DNA of 15,606 nt from Fragilaria radians (GCA_900642245.1 CAAAJI010000681.1:9884-25489); one strand, 5' to 3'; counted from the stretch's first letter, positions 1 through 9,149 are shown. Numbers and translations are program-made. The notes: generated by a model not told the origin, from the letters alone.

Positions 1-143
1 CATTTTTGGAGGTTGAATCCAATATTGGAACAAAGGATATCATTTGAATAGGTGCAGTATCTTGTCGTCTCCTTCGTGATGGTGTTGATGAACGACGATT
101 CTTCTGCTTTCTTGATACATTTGCATCTTGAGGATGATGTACT

Positions 144-174
<31 letters not shown>

Positions 175-329
175 TTGATTTTTGCCGTTGTTGCTTTGGA
201 TGCCTAGCAGGTATCATGTTCGTATTGACTTTTATAGGAATGAGAGAAGTGAGAGTTGGGGTATCGAAAAGCTCATCTGAATAAGGAAGTGGGAAAATTG
301 GATTTGAATTTTGGTCCAAAAATTATTCG
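1..329 (-). CDS. Poly-Gln, Arg-rich protein, C-terminal exon, runs off left edge
   Basis: Function not recognised. The minus strand is open in one frame from a TAA just above 329 to the window edge, with no stop; the first in-frame Met is at 217. The reading gives a proline/threonine-rich stretch (FPLPYSDELFDTPTLTSL), then a Gln tract encoded by mixed CAA/CAG at about 137-178, then a basic Ser/Arg-rich stretch (SRKQKNRRSSTPSRRRRQD). Mixed Gln codons and the sensible composition outside the tract argue for real coding. There is no good start upstream. A pyrimidine-rich acceptor (CTTCCTTATTCAG, AG at 278-277) would make this a downstream exon, in phase with a donor at 401-400 in the signal-peptide ORF at 376-618 (intron of 125 nt). 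The C-terminus lies outside the window. Confidence 0.55.
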
Positions 330-375
330 CAAAAACTGCCAGTGAAACGAACTACTATCCAATTTTGAAAAGCAA

Positions 376-618
376 TTATGCATTAATGTTGGAATAAGCA
401 CTAGTCCATTGCTCCTCGGCATTGCATGTGTTGTGTTGTTTGGGTAAAATTCTTCGTTGGGAGGTTGATGTCTCCTCTAAATATTCTAGTGTTATTGAGG
501 TTTTTATTGCTGTAATTGCTAATTGTATATTGCTGGAATTGTATCCGTAATCTGATTCCCCTCTACAATAAGAAAACAAAACAAAGGTGAATATCCAAAT
601 AATAATTTTCATATTCAA
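376..618 (-). CDS. Signal-peptide exon of a putative secreted protein
   Basis: Unrecognised 80-residue reading. It starts with a typical signal peptide: MNMK, a hydrophobic core IIIWIFTFVLFSYC, then RGES as a plausible cleavage region. The mature part is polar and Thr/Ser/Gln-rich. The only GT in its second half (401-400, ACTA|GTGCTT) is in phase 1 and joins in frame to the acceptor at 278-277 that opens the poly-Gln exon at 1-276, so the two are probably one gene; the donor is weak because it is not GTRAGT. Alternatives: a free-standing small secreted protein ending at the TAA, or use of the internal TTTTCTTATTGTAG as an acceptor, which would remove the signal peptide. Coding is likely, the exact model uncertain. 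Confidence 0.4.
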   Translation of the reverse strand: MNMKIIIWIFTFVLFSYCRGESDYGYNSSNIQLAITAIKTSITLEYLEETSTSQRRILPKQHNTCNAEEQWTSAYSNINA

Positions 619-1527
619 TCAACTTGTAGAAGCCTGATTCTTAAAAATCCTTTGTTTAAGTTGAAACATAGGTACATGCAAATTATTTATCCAACAAAAC
701 TATATTTGGACATCTAGCTATTGAACCTCTCCAATTGCGTTAAATGCAATATTGTGTCACCGCTGTAAAACTATTGCCGTGCCAATATTCATAGTTTAGG
801 AGAGTGGGGAAGTGGTATGCTCAATAGGGAGGAGGAGAGAGGGATGCAGAGAGGATTAGAATAAAAGTGCCATAATGATGATGAACGGAAATTGGAAGTT
901 CCATATCGAACTGTATTTGCTGCAATTTATGGCGGTGCTCTGATTGAAAAAAATACAGCTTGAGAAAGTGGCATGTCATTTGTAGGGTTTTCTTTTTACA
1001 CAAGACCTCCCATTCTATTATAATCGTTGACACATTTTAGGTCTTAACAAATCAAAAAATATTAAAAGACATGCAACATTATCGTGAAAACAAGATAGGA
1101 TGCGATTGACAACTTGGATCCATGGACAGAAAGATCATATTGACAAATCCAAGGTTTGAGAATAATGTTTTTCAAAGGATGTCTTTGTTGCGCCAAATGT
1201 TAGTTACAGCAAAATATGTCATTTTTGGTAGGATTTTTGCTTTATTTGGATGGATTGACTTTCTGTTTTGCTAAATCCAAAGTAAGCACAGTAATAAACT
1301 GGGAATTATCCATGATGACTAAATATGATTATTATTTACAATGTAAGTATACATTGTTGATGTTGTGAATGATGAACTCAATCCAATCGTATGGGGTCTA
1401 CTGTAGTATTTCGACAAACGGTTGTATCGTACTAGTTAGAAGAAAGTGTCTATGAACCCAGTAAGTCATAGGATTTCTCACGCTCCATCCTTTTCATTAA
1501 TTTCCATATATTTCCTTTGGTATTCCC
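619..1527. other. Intergenic, no gene recognised
   Basis: This stretch is AT-rich with frequent stops in all frames. A 70-codon minus-strand opening at 821-1033 has no recognisable motif, signal peptide or neighbouring exon, and looks like chance. The space presumably holds the divergent upstream regions of the minus-strand gene on the left and the plus-strand gene starting at 1528. I see no convincing core promoter element. Confidence 0.5.
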
Positions 1528-2448
1528 ATGTCCTCCGTTCGCTTTCTTGTTGTCGTTGCCTTCTTTTACAGCTGTTGCTCTTGGATACGAGTGGTAGAAT
1601 CTCAATCTACAACGACTGCTCCAACAACAACGACAACATCATCAACAACAACATCAACAACAACTGGATCTTGGAGTGGTTGTGTAAATCCCAATGAACC
1701 CAATACACCCGAAGTCATTCAAATTGGTAAACCACATACGATATGTCTAACTCTGGGACAGGGAGGAAATTGGGCGGCAGGTGTTACGTATGGACGATAT
1801 ACATGGCGTCCGGTTGCCGATCAATATTCGAGGTTCCACATACCTGATTGTACGTAGAATCTACAGAGTCAGGACTCAAGTCTTCTAGCATGATGAAAAA
1901 TTACGAAACTCACCCATATTCATTGAAAATGTCTAGCATATTTACAACTAGTTCGAAGTCAAACCAGTGGTGATCCTCTCCTAATTGGAAATATTACAAT
2001 TCACACAGCGGCACAAAGCAAATTATCCTTTTTACGTGTCTACTACGATCAATCCCAATTTCGAATCTTTCCATTCCTAACAGCTGTCATTGATGTCAAG
2101 AAGGGTATCGTACAGGGCATTGTTTGGGATAATGCATGTGTCTTTTGCAATAAGAATCGTTGTTTGGAAAATATGTACAACTTTGATGGACAAGTGGCAA
2201 ACGCAGCATCAGGCATTCGTTCTCCTAGTAAGGGATGTTTCTTTACAGAGGAGGAATGCAATAAAATTGTTGCCGAGGGAGGCACGGATTGCGATGTCAC
2301 ATTGTATGTGGTTTGGACTGGAACAGACAAGGCTGGACGATCCTTCCAATCCTCAGGCAAACGATTTTCAGCATTCCCACCGGGACGACTCCAAGATCGT
2401 TTGTTGAATCAATTACCCGACTTTTCAGCGTTGAATCCATTTCGTTGA
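1528..2448 (+). CDS. Secreted Thr-rich, Cys-containing protein, two exons
   Basis: Function not recognised. Exon 1 starts at 1528 with a signal peptide (FLVVVAFFYSCCSW core, likely cut after VVES). A Thr/Ser linker of about 20 residues follows, as in secreted glycoproteins, then a globular start (SGCVNPNEP, TICLTLGQGG). The frame stops at 1855, but a consensus donor GTACGT at 1850 splices in phase to an acceptor ending at 1951 (102-nt intron) or at 1936 (87 nt); both keep frame and give 272 or 277 residues. Exon 2 carries Cys pairs (ACVFC, NRCLE, KGCF, EEECN, DCDV) that suggest disulfides, then a conserved-looking C-terminal block (YVVWTGTDKAGRSF, GKRFSAFPPGR). The stop is at 2446-2448, overlapping the end of the convergent TrhO-like gene. 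Likely extracellular or cell-wall protein; no catalytic motif seen. Confidence 0.75.
1850..1951 (+). other. Spliceosomal intron in the secreted-protein gene
   Basis: The donor GTACGT at 1850 is followed within five bases by an in-frame stop in exon 1, and by a TGA at 1924-1926 in the exon 2 frame, so the two open halves can only be joined by splicing. Acceptor choices are AG at 1950-1951 (TTTACAACTAG) or 1935-1936 (AATGTCTAG). Both leave a phase-1 junction, so the sequence alone cannot decide between them. Confidence 0.6.
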
Positions 2449-3722
2449 TGGGTTGAAGTATCCTCATAGGATCGTTTTGTATTGGATGATTGTTTACGAA
2501 TATTGGAGAATTTAGGATCGTAAACATGTAATATTCCTTTTTGTTCGGCAAGTTCTATTTGTTTGGATCGATCTAGATATCGTTGTTTTTGTTTTTCGGT
2601 ACTGGAGTCAATACAATACGGACAAGAAATACCCTCCACATAGGATTCATGACGTCTATCTTCTAGGGATAGTGGATGACGACAGGCAAAGCAGGACACA
2701 TATTGCTTTGTGGGCTGTAGACCATGTGTGACAGCCACACGTTGATCAAAGACATAACATTCACCCTGAAATTTAGATTGATCCGGAGGGACTGTTTCTA
2801 GGTAGGATAGAATACCACCCTTCAAATGATAAATTTTGGTATTGGGAAGTATCTGCTTTGCTAACGATGTCGCCTTTTCACAACGGATACCTCCAGTACA
2901 AAACATGGCAATCTTATGGATTGGGTTTGGAGGGTTCGTTTCCTCCAATGTGACAAGGTTAGGTTTGATTTGGGTTTGCAACCAATTTGGAAATTCTGTA
3001 AATTGTGTCGTCCCCGGATTGATGGCACCTAGAAAGGTACCCAATTGAATTTCATAATCATTACGTGTATCAATTACCAAACATGTCGGATCCTCTAATA
3101 ATTGATCCCAATCCTGTCCTGGATTTACATAATCACCCACAGATATCGTTGGGTCAATAACAACGTCGTTTGTAGTAGTATCCTTACTCATGGTGACAAT
3201 TTGAGATTTAATCTTTATTGATAATCGGGGGAATGCTGGTTTCTCATCATGAGATATACGCATGGTCAAATTAGGATATTCTGTTGTAAAGTATTCATAG
3301 ACAGGATCTTTTATACTGGTGGTGGTGGAAGTAAGATTTCGAGTCGTACAATTTGCTGCCTCTAAAGTGGTTTTGGTTGTCATTGTTGTTTTTGTGGATT
3401 TGTGAATGGATGGTGTTTCCTTCCTCCGTTCCTCATCGCTGAATGAATATGGATAGGATATTGTACCATTAATCCCCTCCGTGGATAAAATTAATGTCCC
3501 ACGAACATTCTGTGAAATACAAAAACGTTCCAATTCATCTCGTCGTAGAGGTAATGATGCACGATCATACTTGGGTGATACAAATTTATACAATGCAAGG
3601 ATACGAAACGACATTTTTGTTGTTGTTGGACGTTGGACGTTGGACGTTGGATTGTGGTTGTTGCTGTTGCTGTTGTTGTTATTGTTGCTGTTGCTGTTCT
3701 TCACGGTGGTGAGTGATGTCAT
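2409..3722 (-). CDS. TrhO/UPF0176-family rhodanese-domain tRNA uridine hydroxylase-like protein
   Basis: Clear member of the TrhO (YceA) family, whose bacterial members catalyse O2-dependent hydroxylation of tRNA U34. Numbering is from the ATG at 3722 (437 residues). Residues 37-90 are the conserved N-terminal domain (MSFRILALYKFV, RGTLILSTEGINGTI). Residues 94-138 are a Ser/Thr/Lys-rich low-complexity insertion not usual in bacterial proteins. The rhodanese domain follows with VIDTRNDYE (about 216-224) and the active loop CTGGIRCEK (catalytic Cys275). Next come LKGGILSYLE and GECYVFDQRVAV, then a CxxC...CxxC pair (Cys344/347, Cys367/370) typical of the family. Residues 1-36 are Asn-rich. The in-frame Met at 3614 matches the usual family start and has a good context, so translation may begin there (401 residues). 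All key residues are present, so it is probably functional; the substrate in this eukaryote is inferred. Confidence 0.88.
   Translation of the reverse strand: MTSLTTVKNSNSNNNNNSNSNNHNPTSNVQRPTTTKMSFRILALYKFVSPKYDRASLPLRRDELERFCISQNVRGTLILSTEGINGTISYPYSFSDEERRKETPSIHKSTKTTMTTKTTLEAANCTTRNLTSTTTSIKDPVYEYFTTEYPNLTMRISHDEKPAFPRLSIKIKSQIVTMSKDTTTNDVVIDPTISVGDYVNPGQDWDQLLEDPTCLVIDTRNDYEIQLGTFLGAINPGTTQFTEFPNWLQTQIKPNLVTLEETNPPNPIHKIAMFCTGGIRCEKATSLAKQILPNTKIYHLKGGILSYLETVPPDQSKFQGECYVFDQRVAVTHGLQPTKQYVSCFACRHPLSLEDRRHESYVEGISCPYCIDSSTEKQKQRYLDRSKQIELAEQKGILHVYDPKFSNIRKQSSNTKRSYEDTSTHQRNGFNAEKSGN
3625..3651. repeat. 7-bp tandem repeat, about 3.9 copies
   Basis: The unit GTTGGAC is repeated at 3625, 3632 and 3639 with a partial fourth copy to 3651. 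It lies in the Asn-rich 5' part of the TrhO-like gene. Gain or loss of one unit would shift the frame of the N-terminal extension, which favours translation starting downstream at 3614. It sits next to a GTT/GCT-rich trinucleotide tract at about 3655-3700. Confidence 0.9.
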
Positions 3723-3749
3723 ACAAATCCCATACCAGCCTCCCAAAAT

Positions 3750-4205
3750 TCAAAAGGTTATTTACCATTTACTGCCATGTGACTTGCAAATTTTTCCTTG
3801 ATTTGTAGCGGTTTAAAATTTTTAGGGTTCTGTGATCTATTTTCGATATTTTTGTTTATTTTACTGTGTATAACTCATACTTTAAGATATTGAATCTTTA
3901 GTTTTGTTAATAGGATCTTCCTGAGATAAATCTGTTTTAACTTCCTTTGTATGGTTTCATGTCTTTAGTTGTATAAGCCTATTCTGTCTGTTTTCTGAAT
4001 TTGGAATGGTTTCTTGGTTGCACATCTTTTGTGTAACATGCGTTTCACTGTACTATATCCTTATGCCTCCTTTGTTTGGACCATTCTGAATTGTATTTTC
4101 AACTTCTCATTTTATTTTTGTGAATATTTACATTGGCTGTATCTATATTATAATTGGTTTCCTCTTTGGCATTAACATCATGATAATAAGTATATATTGG
4201 AAGAT
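3750..4205. other. T-rich spacer, nothing recognised
   Basis: About 450 bp of T-rich plus-strand sequence with stops in all frames. It lies between the 5' end of the TrhO-like gene and the last retroelement fragment. It shares the T/G-rich plus-strand bias of the retroelement block, so it may be further eroded element sequence, but I could not align any part of it to the better copies. Confidence 0.4.
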
Positions 4206-4269
4206 TTAGCACAAAAATGTCATCTCAGAAACTTGTTGAATCAAGCCAATTTACAGGAACATCCGGCAT

Positions 4270-4779
4270 TCAAAAGAAGTTCACATGTACAAGACAAAGG
4301 TTATATATCCACCAATTTATATGTAAGTCTATCACTTGCAAACTCAGTTTAATGTAATATTTTTTAAGGGTTGTTTCATATGCCTTTAGAATGATATTGT
4401 GTTCTTCATATTTTCTGCTAATTTGTAAAGTAATTTTTGGTATAATTCTGCTAAGTCCATGTAACAAGGTTTCAATCATAGCTGGATCTTGTGCTGTTTT
4501 CTGTTTCCAACATCTAAAGTATGCTTCATGAATCAATTTCACCTTTCCAGATTGCTCCATTGCCTGTCCCCATGCTCCTTTCAAAATTAAGTTGTAATCA
4601 GCTTCAAATATGTGTATGTTTCTGGTTCGGTGAAGGTATCCATTATGCTTGTCTTTAAACAAACAAATGGAATGAAAATTTTGCCAATAGAACAAAAACA
4701 GTGGTGAGAAAAAATTGAGCAGTTGCAATAACTTGTTGTTCCTTTTCAATTTTCCCTTTCTCTTTGGATTCTTCATCAA
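4270..4779 (-). pseudogene. RT fragment of element 4 (169-codon opening)
   Basis: This is the longest open piece of fragment 4. The first part, up to about NNKLLQLLNFF, is a shifted reading; from NIHIFEADYNLILKGAWGQAM onward it is the true RT frame. It includes KQKTAQDPAMIET, an in-frame deletion over motif A, and RIIPKITLQISRKY. The end (LSLQVIDLHINWW) drifts off the family where the copies continue towards the GTGQGSG motif. It keeps the Trp of GAWGQAM that is a TAG stop in fragment 3, so the two copies decayed independently. Confidence 0.65.
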
Positions 4780-5347
4780 GGGAATACTGGTGTGGTTTGT
4801 ATTGGGACTAGTAATGTCCTAAATGTGTACCTGAAGGAAGGGTTGTCACTTTCTCTGACCATTTAATTAACCACTTTTTCCATTCAGCTTCAGATATTGT
4901 ATGTTGCACCTGCTGTGCTCTCCCTTGCTTGAGAAAAATGCTTTAGGTTGAATTCTCTGACTAGTTTTGCTATTTCTTCAGGGTCTTTGATCTTGTCAAC
5001 TACTGTCTTGATTTTGTATTTGTAGATTTATGTGATCATTCCTTCTGTTTGTAATTTAGGATTTAATCTTAGCTTATAGAGTTATAATTTTCTCCAAGTG
5101 AAGTAAGTGTTTCAAATGTGCAATTTTTTCTTGTTTATCTTTGGATCAGCAATCAGAACACTTATCTTGTTATGTCGTATGTCATACCATGCCTGCACAT
5201 GTGTAGTGTCATCATCTGGCATACCAGGGGATATATAATAACATATATTTGCTTGGGAGCATCTGATATTGTTTTAAGACTGTATCAGGGGATGTACTTC
5301 AAAGATCTTGATAATTATCACCGATTCCATTTGGGAGTTGTCTTCTG

Positions 5348-5358
5348 TTTTTTTTTTT
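5348..5358 (-). repeat. A11 tract at the boundary of elements 3 and 4
   Basis: A run of eleven T on the plus strand, A11 in element sense, lies right after the end of the RNase H reading of fragment 3. It could be taken for a poly(A) tail, but the homologous position of fragment 1 (near 12565) also has an A6 run in the same context (TTAAAAAACAGA). It is therefore more likely an internal tract of the 5' region of fragment 4. Confidence 0.6.
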
Positions 5359-5830
5359 AATTTGAGAGAGAGATTTGGGCTTGCTGGTCTGGATTCTTGA
5401 CTGTGACACTGGAATGTATGGCTTTATTTGCCATTGCGTTGACCCGAATGTTTATATGTACCTTGACAGTAGTTGGATCTTGTTGCATTTGGTGGCCTTT
5501 GACATGTTTAAGTTCACTGTTTGGTATAAGAATTTGGAGAATGGAGTTGATCATATCTGAGTCTGACCAGTTTCCCTGTCGTCCTTTGTGTTTTGTAGAC
5601 GTTCAATCAGGGCTTGATTATCGCAGTGCAATACCCATTGTTAGACCTCTAATGCATGATGTTAAAACATTTGGACAACATTTCAGATGCCGTACGCATT
5701 GCCTTGGTACAAAGAAATGTTTTCCTCTTGGATTTGTGCCAAATGACTGACTATTATCTTTCCCTTGTCCATGGCAGTGCACCGACACATCTGTGGCAAC
5801 TATTACTGCTGGTGTCAGTTGGCCATTAAA
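5357..5830 (-). pseudogene. RNase H domain of element 3, two catalytic acids lost
   Basis: The domain is split over two frames. It starts with VIVATDVSVHCHGQG (Asp present), shifts frame to SLYQGNAYGI, where the family Glu is Asn, continues with VLHCDNQALIERL (Asp at 5622-5620), and ends with HVKGHQ (near 5500) and RVNAMANKA, where the last Asp is Asn (5440-5438). Several stops lie between the second and third blocks. Two of the four metal-binding acids are gone, so the domain is inactive. The reading ends at 5357, at the junction with element 4. Confidence 0.75.
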
Positions 5831-6220
5831 TGTCTTGTGTTTGCCTGATCTCCAAGTTTGTTCTATTGTGTATTTTGTGCTCTCAGAAGTAATCAATGTG
5901 TGTCTTGTGGAGAAAAGGGTTTGCTTTTTGAGAGTATGTATAGCTGGTACTGATGGGTCTGGAATGGTTGTGAGGACTGTTTTCGCTGTAACATGTGTAT
6001 GCACTTGATGAAAGGTTGTTTCTTGTTGGTGATACATGACTCCATTGTGATAATAATATTTGTGGAGTTGTCAGAGTTGGTTTACAGGTACTTCCCAATC
6101 TCCCAGCCTAGATGCCAGTCAACAGGATTTTGGTAGGGGGTATTAGTTGAGAAGTTGAGCCCAATATGACCAGGTTGATTTGTTTGGCTTTGTGAACAAT
6201 GTTGTTGATGTTTGCTTGGG

Positions 6221-7166
6221 TCATGGGGCGGCATCCTTCCAAGTGTAAAATTGTACTTTGATCATGGTGCCGATTTCATTTGTTATTTCGGCTAATGTGA
6301 GAACTTGTAAGAACATCCGACATTGGTTGATGCACCAAAGTATTTTTTTACTAAAACCTTGTTTGTGTGCAATTGTTCTTTCATAAAAGCGGGAAAGGGT
6401 CAATCTTGACGTATACTTGGATATTGTATGTTTGTAAGAACTTGTATACTTTGTTGAACCACTTGGAATTGGCATAATCATATTTGACATTCTGTGATGT
6501 TAACAATAGAGGACACACTTGTGTCCCTGTCTTGTATCTCCACCATGAGTATGTTAATTTGAATATATTATTGACTGTTCCTCTTGTTCTGCATGCTCTG
6601 CTGATGTGCATCAAGTTTCCTGATCTTTGATATGCATACAAGTCAATCTTTTGGAGGCCACCCCAACCAGTGCTTCCTAATGACATTCCCTTGGGTACGC
6701 TGCCATGAAAACCGTTTTTCTGAGGAGTGGTTTGTAATAGTGTCAATGTAAGTGAGTCTGCTTGTGGCTTGGTGATGTTGGATAAGCTTGTAGTGTATGT
6801 TATTCTTGGTGTGGAAATTGAGTGATAATATTTACTGAATTCTAAGTGATTTAGTGTTGTTTATTTCATTTGACTTAGGTTTTCCTCTATTTTCTCTGAC
6901 AGCAGTTTCTTATGATATAATTCAGTGTTTCGTGTGGATTGAAGATACCCAAGTATCTTGTGTTGTTTTGTTGCTGATAGTCCTTCAATGAGTATGGTGT
7001 CTGTGTTTGTGCTTATTGATAGAACCGGTAGATTATTGGGGTTCAATATGGGTTTCCCTGTGCTTGAGTGACTCCATTTTGCAATGTAGTATGTACATTT
7101 GGATTCGAGAAACCTGACCTCCTGAGAGATGTAAGAGTTTTTCCCACTTTGAAGCTGCTTGTTCAA
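6221..7166 (-). pseudogene. RT C-terminal region of element 3, frameshifted
   Basis: Three overlapping openings continue the polyprotein in different frames. The first (7166-6861) has YYIAKWSHSSTGKPIL and IEGLSATKQHKILGYLQS. The second (6746-6381) has NGFHGSVPKGMSLGSTGWGG, IDLYAYQRSGNLMHISRACR and SWWRYKTGTQVCPL. The third (6490-6221) has INQCRMFLQVLTLAEI and VQFYTWKDAAP. The same blocks occur in the same order in fragments 1 and 2, so this is a genuine conserved part of the element between the palm and RNase H, and not chance openings. Its role is not known to me. Confidence 0.65.
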
Positions 7167-8220
7167 GTTCTGTATGGATGTCTACGGTGTCTTTTGGGGA
7201 AGGAAAGGAGTGGTGAGAATTGATATCACTCATATATGCTGTCATATATACCGTGGTTGATACTTTCCCAGTGAAATTGATGCATGTGGACCCTTTGGAA
7301 ATTACTTCGTATATCTTGAGAAGTTTGCTGGATATCATTGTCCATATAAAGGGTGAGTTTCTGCTGCCCTGTCTGGTGCCAAATAGCATAGTTGTCTCTG
7401 AATTTCCATAATACGTGTCTAACACCATTGTGCTAAGTTTAATATAATTTTTGGTGTTTTTCAATGTCTTGTAGAATGTCCCAAGGATATTATTGTGGAT
7501 TGCATAGTTCTGACTGATTTGGATAGCTAATTGTGGGATGATCCTATCAAAGCATGCTTTTGCGTCAAAGTTGATTTGTGTGTACACTTGCTGTGTCATT
7601 CTTGTGTATTCTTGCTTCATAGTTTCTATCATAACCGGATCTTGAGCTGTTTTTTGTTTTCTGCATCCGTATTGGGACTCATGTATGATCTTTTCTCTCT
7701 CAGCCAGAAGCATTGCTTGTCCCTAGTGACACTTGAGTAGGAGGTTATAGTTGGCTTCAAAGATATGAATATTCTGTGTGCAATGAAGGTAACGGTTGGT
7801 TTTGTCATTGAAGAGTAATATGGAATGGACAGTTTGCCACTGATCCAGTCTTAGTTGGTTGGTAACTATGCTATTAATGAGCTCTAGTTGGGCTTGTGTG
7901 ATGGATTGTTGTTGTGTATCCAGCCTCTGCTTATTTTTGGAGTCTTTGTCAAATGAATATTTATGTGTTTTGAATTGTGATTTATAGTGCCCAAGATGTA
8001 GACCGGATGGTGAGGTCATCACTTTTTCTTGCCATTTTGTGAGTTTACGTTTCCATTCTGCTTCCATGATTTTTGAGTTTGAAGACAGCTTTGGTGCCTC
8101 ATGTAATGATTGGTTAAACAAGTCTAATATTCTTTGGCCATTTTGTGAGTTGACCATGAGAACGGGCAAAGTCCGTTGTACCACCGTATGTAGTGAACAG
8201 TGTGGATTGGGCTTGGGCAA
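7033..8220 (-). pseudogene. Reverse transcriptase of element 3, one stop and YMSD instead of YVDD
   Basis: Open in one frame except for a TAG near 7720, at the position where element 4 has Trp (GAWGQAM). The N-terminal part holds LTKWQEKVMTSPSGLHLGHY and NIHIFEANYNLL. The palm holds RKQKTAQDPVMIET, motif A NFDAKACFDRI with its catalytic Asp, the B-like motif GTRQGSRNSPFIW, and a C motif reading YMSD at 7236-7225, where fragment 1 keeps YVDD. Replacement of the first Asp by Ser removes a metal ligand. The frame is lost just after SGGQVS, near 7100. Expected activity: none. Confidence 0.8.
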
Positions 8221-8618
8221 ATTGCTGCATATTGTATTGGGTCACGTATTGACCGATTAAGGTAGGATTATAATGTCATCTATTGATCCATCCGGGTGTT
8301 GGATTTGAAGGCTCAGGTTTGCTGAAGTGTTTTGAGAGATCTGGGAATATATTGTTTTGAAGAGTAACTTGTTTTCTTGACATGGAGCAGTTTTTGCATG
8401 CGATTAATCTTATCTTTATTTGTTTCTGGATCTTTCTGGAGATCTGTGATCCTCTGTTCCATTTCAGAGTGTCTTATTGTGCATCATTGTGTTGTTTGTA
8501 ATCTAAACAGTTTTATAAGGTGTCTTTTCTCACTGAGCAATGCTTTTATCCGATTTGTGTCTTTTTTGTTTGTTTCGTTTCAGATTGAAGTGTTTGGTTG
8601 ACCCGTTGCATGGATTGC

Positions 8619-9130
8619 TTAAGGTGTGGTATCTGTGTATTCCACCCAATGTTGTGATATGAAGGTAGTTGCTTTTCCGCGTCTAGGCTGATTTGTGTGA
8701 CTTTTGTAATTTATGGTTTGCTGGTCTGTGGTGTGAGTATTTAACAAAGTGATTTTGTTAAACAGATTTTTGGCTTTCATTCTGCTGTATTTGTATTGGA
8801 TGCACTTGGTGATGGCTGTTTTATTGGTAGAGTTGAGTTTTCTTGACACTTGAGTATTATTGTTGTCTCTGAGAAGGTTGAATTGTAAGTAAATGGGGAT
8901 ATTATTGGTGTTGACAGGTATATCATATCCCATTAAACATGTGATTGTTGTGTTTTGATATATGATATGTGAAACAAATACTTTGTCCAGCAGGTGATTA
9001 CTTTATTTGTACGTTGGTTGTTCTTGTAAATTTGCTTGTTGCAGAATGTTGTGGAGATGACATTGTTGTGTTAAATCATCCAATACACTATTGTTATTCT
9101 GATGTTCATTGAAATCTCCACCAATGATGA
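8619..9130 (-). pseudogene. APE/EEP endonuclease C-terminal half, element 3
   Basis: One minus-strand frame reads IIIGGDFNEHQ, SVLDDL, QPTYK, a TAA stop, SNHLLDKVFVS, then GYDIPVNTNNIPIYLQFN and a Lys/Asn-rich tail. GGDFNE carries the Asp/Asn pair of the exonuclease-endonuclease-phosphatase fold, LDKVFVS matches the usual RIDYIFVS block, and NTNNIPIYLQF sits where the family has SDH followed by a hydrophobic strand. Both the Asp and the catalytic His of that last motif are Asn here. The N-terminal half, with the catalytic Glu, is absent. The enzyme that nicks target DNA is therefore dead in this copy. Confidence 0.7.
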
Positions 9131-9149
9131 TTTGGTCGTATTATATTTC

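Larger units (their letters stand above)
4210..5385 (-). mobile_element. LINE-like element fragment 4, 5' portion, RT without motif A
   Basis: Degenerate minus-strand copy. Its left part in element sense (5385-5240) aligns with 12600-12440 of fragment 1, sharing TGTATCAGGGGAT (5281-5293 and 12490-12502) and an A-tract (A11 here at 5358-5348). RT sequence follows: EAEWKKWLIKW, then TLPSGTHLGHY with a stop where fragment 3 has Lys, RNIHIFEADYNL, GAWGQAM and KQKTAQDPAMIET, matching fragment 3 step by step. Between MIET and RIIPKI about 20 codons holding catalytic motif A are missing in frame. Homology fades near 4300; AATGCCGGATGTTCCTG at about 4255-4271 recalls the later CRMFL segment of the other copies, hinting at a further internal deletion. 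There is no endonuclease and no RNase H. Certainly non-functional. Confidence 0.7.
5385..9140 (-). mobile_element. LINE-like element fragment 3: endonuclease end, RT, RNase H
   Basis: The most complete copy, about 3.75 kb. In element order it has: the C-terminal half of an APE-type (EEP) endonuclease (9130-8619), an RT N-terminal region with TSPSGLHLGHYKSQ (about 8010), the RT palm (7713-7033), the RT C-terminal region (7166-6221), and an RNase H (about 5800-5400). It appears cut at its 5' end inside the endonuclease, as expected for incomplete target-primed reverse transcription. It carries several stops (TAA after PTYK, TAG in the RT) and frameshifts after SGGQVS, before RNase H and inside RNase H. 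The domain order endonuclease-RT-RNase H fits a non-LTR retrotransposon; I do not assign a clade. Confidence 0.8.

Noticed and set aside
100..180. CRISPR-like or satellite array
   Set aside because: The repetition is a mixed CAA/CAG glutamine tract in a reading frame, with no spacers or longer unit.
821..1033. 70-codon minus-strand opening
   Set aside because: No motif, signal peptide or splice partner; the length is within chance for AT-rich DNA.
1446..1697. 83-codon plus-strand opening over the start of the secreted-protein gene
   Set aside because: Out-of-frame shadow: its Asn-rich end is just the Thr-repeat DNA read in another frame.
3481..3801. Leu- and Cys-rich plus-strand openings opposite the TrhO-like gene
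   Set aside because: The Leu and Cys runs are the antisense of the Asn-coding trinucleotide tract.
5348..5358. A11 as the poly(A) tail of element 3
   Set aside because: The equivalent position in element 1 also has an A-run in a matching context, so the tract belongs to the element 5' region that follows.
5118..6008. Several plus-strand openings of 61-117 codons
   Set aside because: They are antisense to the RNase H and 5' regions of elements 3 and 4, which show family motifs on the minus strand.
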